Of a stretch of DNA of 6,813 nucleotides, positions 5,579-6,813 are shown piece after piece. Within the stretch, counting starts at the first letter, position 1; each line of letters opens with the position of its first letter. Under the pieces are notes generated by a model. That model was not told the DNA's origin, ran no database searches, and saw nothing but the letters and a program-made list of their open reading frames with translations. The DNA is taken from contig JASHVU010000307.1 in assembly GCA_030044455.1 (NCBI GenBank), positions 1-6,813 on the forward strand, in the 5' to 3' direction. Source of the stretch: Acidobacteriaceae bacterium. Its GTDB lineage: Bacteria; Acidobacteriota; Terriglobia; Terriglobales; Acidobacteriaceae. The position numbers and the translations under genes were made by a program.

Positions 5579-6790
5579 CTACTTCGGCTGCGCGATCCGG
5601 ACCAGCAGAATATCGTGGGTGGGAATCTCGAGCGGCATGTTTTCAGTGAGCTCGATATCCTTGCCGGTCCACAGGTCCTTGCCCTTCTGCGTGCCGTGCA
5701 GGCCAAGTTTGGTCAGGTTCAAATGGAAAGGGTGCGTGGAATAGCGGGCGCTGCCGGCGTTCAGCACTGCAATTGCCATTGCTCCGCCGGCAAGGTGCCG
5801 CGCCCACACATCCACTTCACCATCGGAGTAGACGTGGGTGGCCTCATGTCCCAGCTTGTCCTGGTCGATGGCGATCACATCGCGATTGGTAAGGATGTCC
5901 TTGATCTCCGGCTTCATGTGGGGCAGATCGTTGCCGGCGAGCAGCGGCGCCGCCAGCATCGCCCACATGGAGAAATGGGTGCGGTTCTCGGCGAGGGAGA
6001 GCCTGCCATTGCCCACCTCCAGCATGTCGGGGTCGTTCCAATGGCCGGGTGCGGCGTATTTCGCCAGGCCCTGCTGCTCATTGAGAATGGAGTAGATGCT
6101 GTCCCATCTGGGCTCAATGTCTCCGGTGGCGCGCCACAGGTTGGCTCCCACGCTCGGACCCCACTCCCAGACTGCGTCCCAGCCGTACTGGCACAGCGAA
6201 TAGACGATCGGCCGACCGGTTGACTTGAGGGCCTGATGCATCTTTTCGTAGGCGCCGATCATCAGCTTCATCTGCGCGGCCCTGTCGTCCGGCGCCTGCT
6301 TCATCATGACAGCGGGAATAAAACTGCAGAGATCGTATTTCAGGTAGTCGATGCCCCACGAGGCGTAGAGCTGCGCGTCCTGCAATTCGTGGTCGAGTGA
6401 ACCTGCAAATCCGGCACAGGTCTTGGGGCCCGGCGAGGAATAGATTCCCAATTTGAGCCCCTTCGAATGCACGTAGTCGGCCAGGGCCTTCATGTCAGGA
6501 AACTTTGAATTGGTGTGCAGCACGCCGTCGGCGTCGCGCTCGCCCTCCCAGGTATCATCAATGTTCACATAGATGTAGCCTGCGTCTTTCATCCCATTGG
6601 CGACAATCTGGTCAGCGGCATTACGAATGTCTTGCTCCGTCACATTGTGACCAAAGTGGTTCCAACTATTCCAGCCCATGGGAGGTCGCTGCGCGAGATC
6701 GTTGCCCTGCGCATTTGCGGTAACAGTGGACAAGCTCATCTGCACTGCTACAAGCAATCCGAGAATTGTGACTGTGATCGAATTCCGCAT
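5579..6790 (-). CDS. Secreted GH27 glycosidase, probable alpha-galactosidase
   Basis: GH27 enzymes release terminal alpha-galactose (some alpha-N-acetylgalactosamine or beta-L-arabinopyranose) from oligosaccharides and plant polysaccharides by a retaining mechanism. The 403-residue product has a signal peptide (1-27, ending TANAQ) and is thus exported. A (beta/alpha)8 barrel opens with RPPMGWNSWNHFG (35-47) and continues with YVNIDDTW (74-81). KYDLC carries the probable nucleophile Asp153 and WRATGDI the probable acid/base Asp224. WNDPDMLEVGN (251-261) is a further family hallmark. A C-terminal beta-sandwich domain (about 318-401) ends in DILLVRIA. Domain order and length are those of typical bacterial and plant GH27 proteins and nothing is missing. 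The start ATG at 6790 has a weak purine-rich site (AAAGAGAAA) just upstream; the promoter lies outside the window. It faces egtD tail to tail with no apparent functional link. Exact sugar specificity cannot be read from the sequence. Confidence 0.93.
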   Translation of the reverse strand: MRNSITVTILGLLVAVQMSLSTVTANAQGNDLAQRPPMGWNSWNHFGHNVTEQDIRNAADQIVANGMKDAGYIYVNIDDTWEGERDADGVLHTNSKFPDMKALADYVHSKGLKLGIYSSPGPKTCAGFAGSLDHELQDAQLYASWGIDYLKYDLCSFIPAVMMKQAPDDRAAQMKLMIGAYEKMHQALKSTGRPIVYSLCQYGWDAVWEWGPSVGANLWRATGDIEPRWDSIYSILNEQQGLAKYAAPGHWNDPDMLEVGNGRLSLAENRTHFSMWAMLAAPLLAGNDLPHMKPEIKDILTNRDVIAIDQDKLGHEATHVYSDGEVDVWARHLAGGAMAIAVLNAGSARYSTHPFHLNLTKLGLHGTQKGKDLWTGKDIELTENMPLEIPTHDILLVRIAQPK

Positions 6791-6813
6791 TTTCTCTTTA
6801 ACTTTCTTGTTCT

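Noticed and set aside
5615..6223. 202-residue plus-strand open frame opposite the GH27 gene
   Set aside because: GH27 catalytic motifs are intact on the other strand, and this frame shows no family features or ribosome site.

Overview
The window most likely comes from an Acidobacteriota genome. This is inferred from GC-rich DNA, an EgtB that resembles the acidobacterial (Chloracidobacterium-like) type, secreted TPR and DUF5666 proteins, and scattered short repeats with a 7-base period. The sequence alone does not prove the taxonomy. Coding density is high: six genes plus the tail of a seventh, with no gene-free stretch above about 250 bases.

Layout: (1) Bases 1-119 are the last codons of a plus-strand gene I cannot identify. 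It overlaps by ATGA with (2) an outer-membrane-type lipoprotein (116-1000) that looks like a LolA/DUF4292-type beta-rich protein. Converging on it with a 13-base gap is a minus-strand pair: (3) a secreted TPR protein (2879-1980), transcribed first, then (4) a secreted glycine-rich protein with two DUF5666-like repeats (1889-1014). A 252-base divergent intergenic region separates this pair from (5) egtB (3132-4499) and (6) egtD (4528-5514), a compact ergothioneine biosynthesis operon. Converging on egtD is (7) a secreted GH27 alpha-galactosidase-like glycosidase (6790-5579).

How the genes work together: EgtD trimethylates histidine to hercynine, and EgtB joins hercynine to a thiol substrate by iron- and O2-dependent sulfoxide formation. 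No egtA, egtC or egtE lies in the window. EgtB has a Tyr-Tyr pair in the DinB domain, which fits the cysteine-using type II enzymes that bypass gamma-glutamylcysteine. The other genes encode envelope or exported proteins with no evident link to ergothioneine.

The most unusual content is repeat DNA inside and next to the egt genes. A (GGGAWCA)n heptanucleotide array is read in frame in the egtB interdomain linker. A 24-base duplication carrying a small palindrome sits in the EgtB catalytic-domain loop. A degenerate heptamer run supplies the last codons and stop of egtD, and a 14-base (2x7) tandem repeat follows it. A 14-base direct repeat with 22-base spacing lies upstream of the TPR gene and is a candidate operator.
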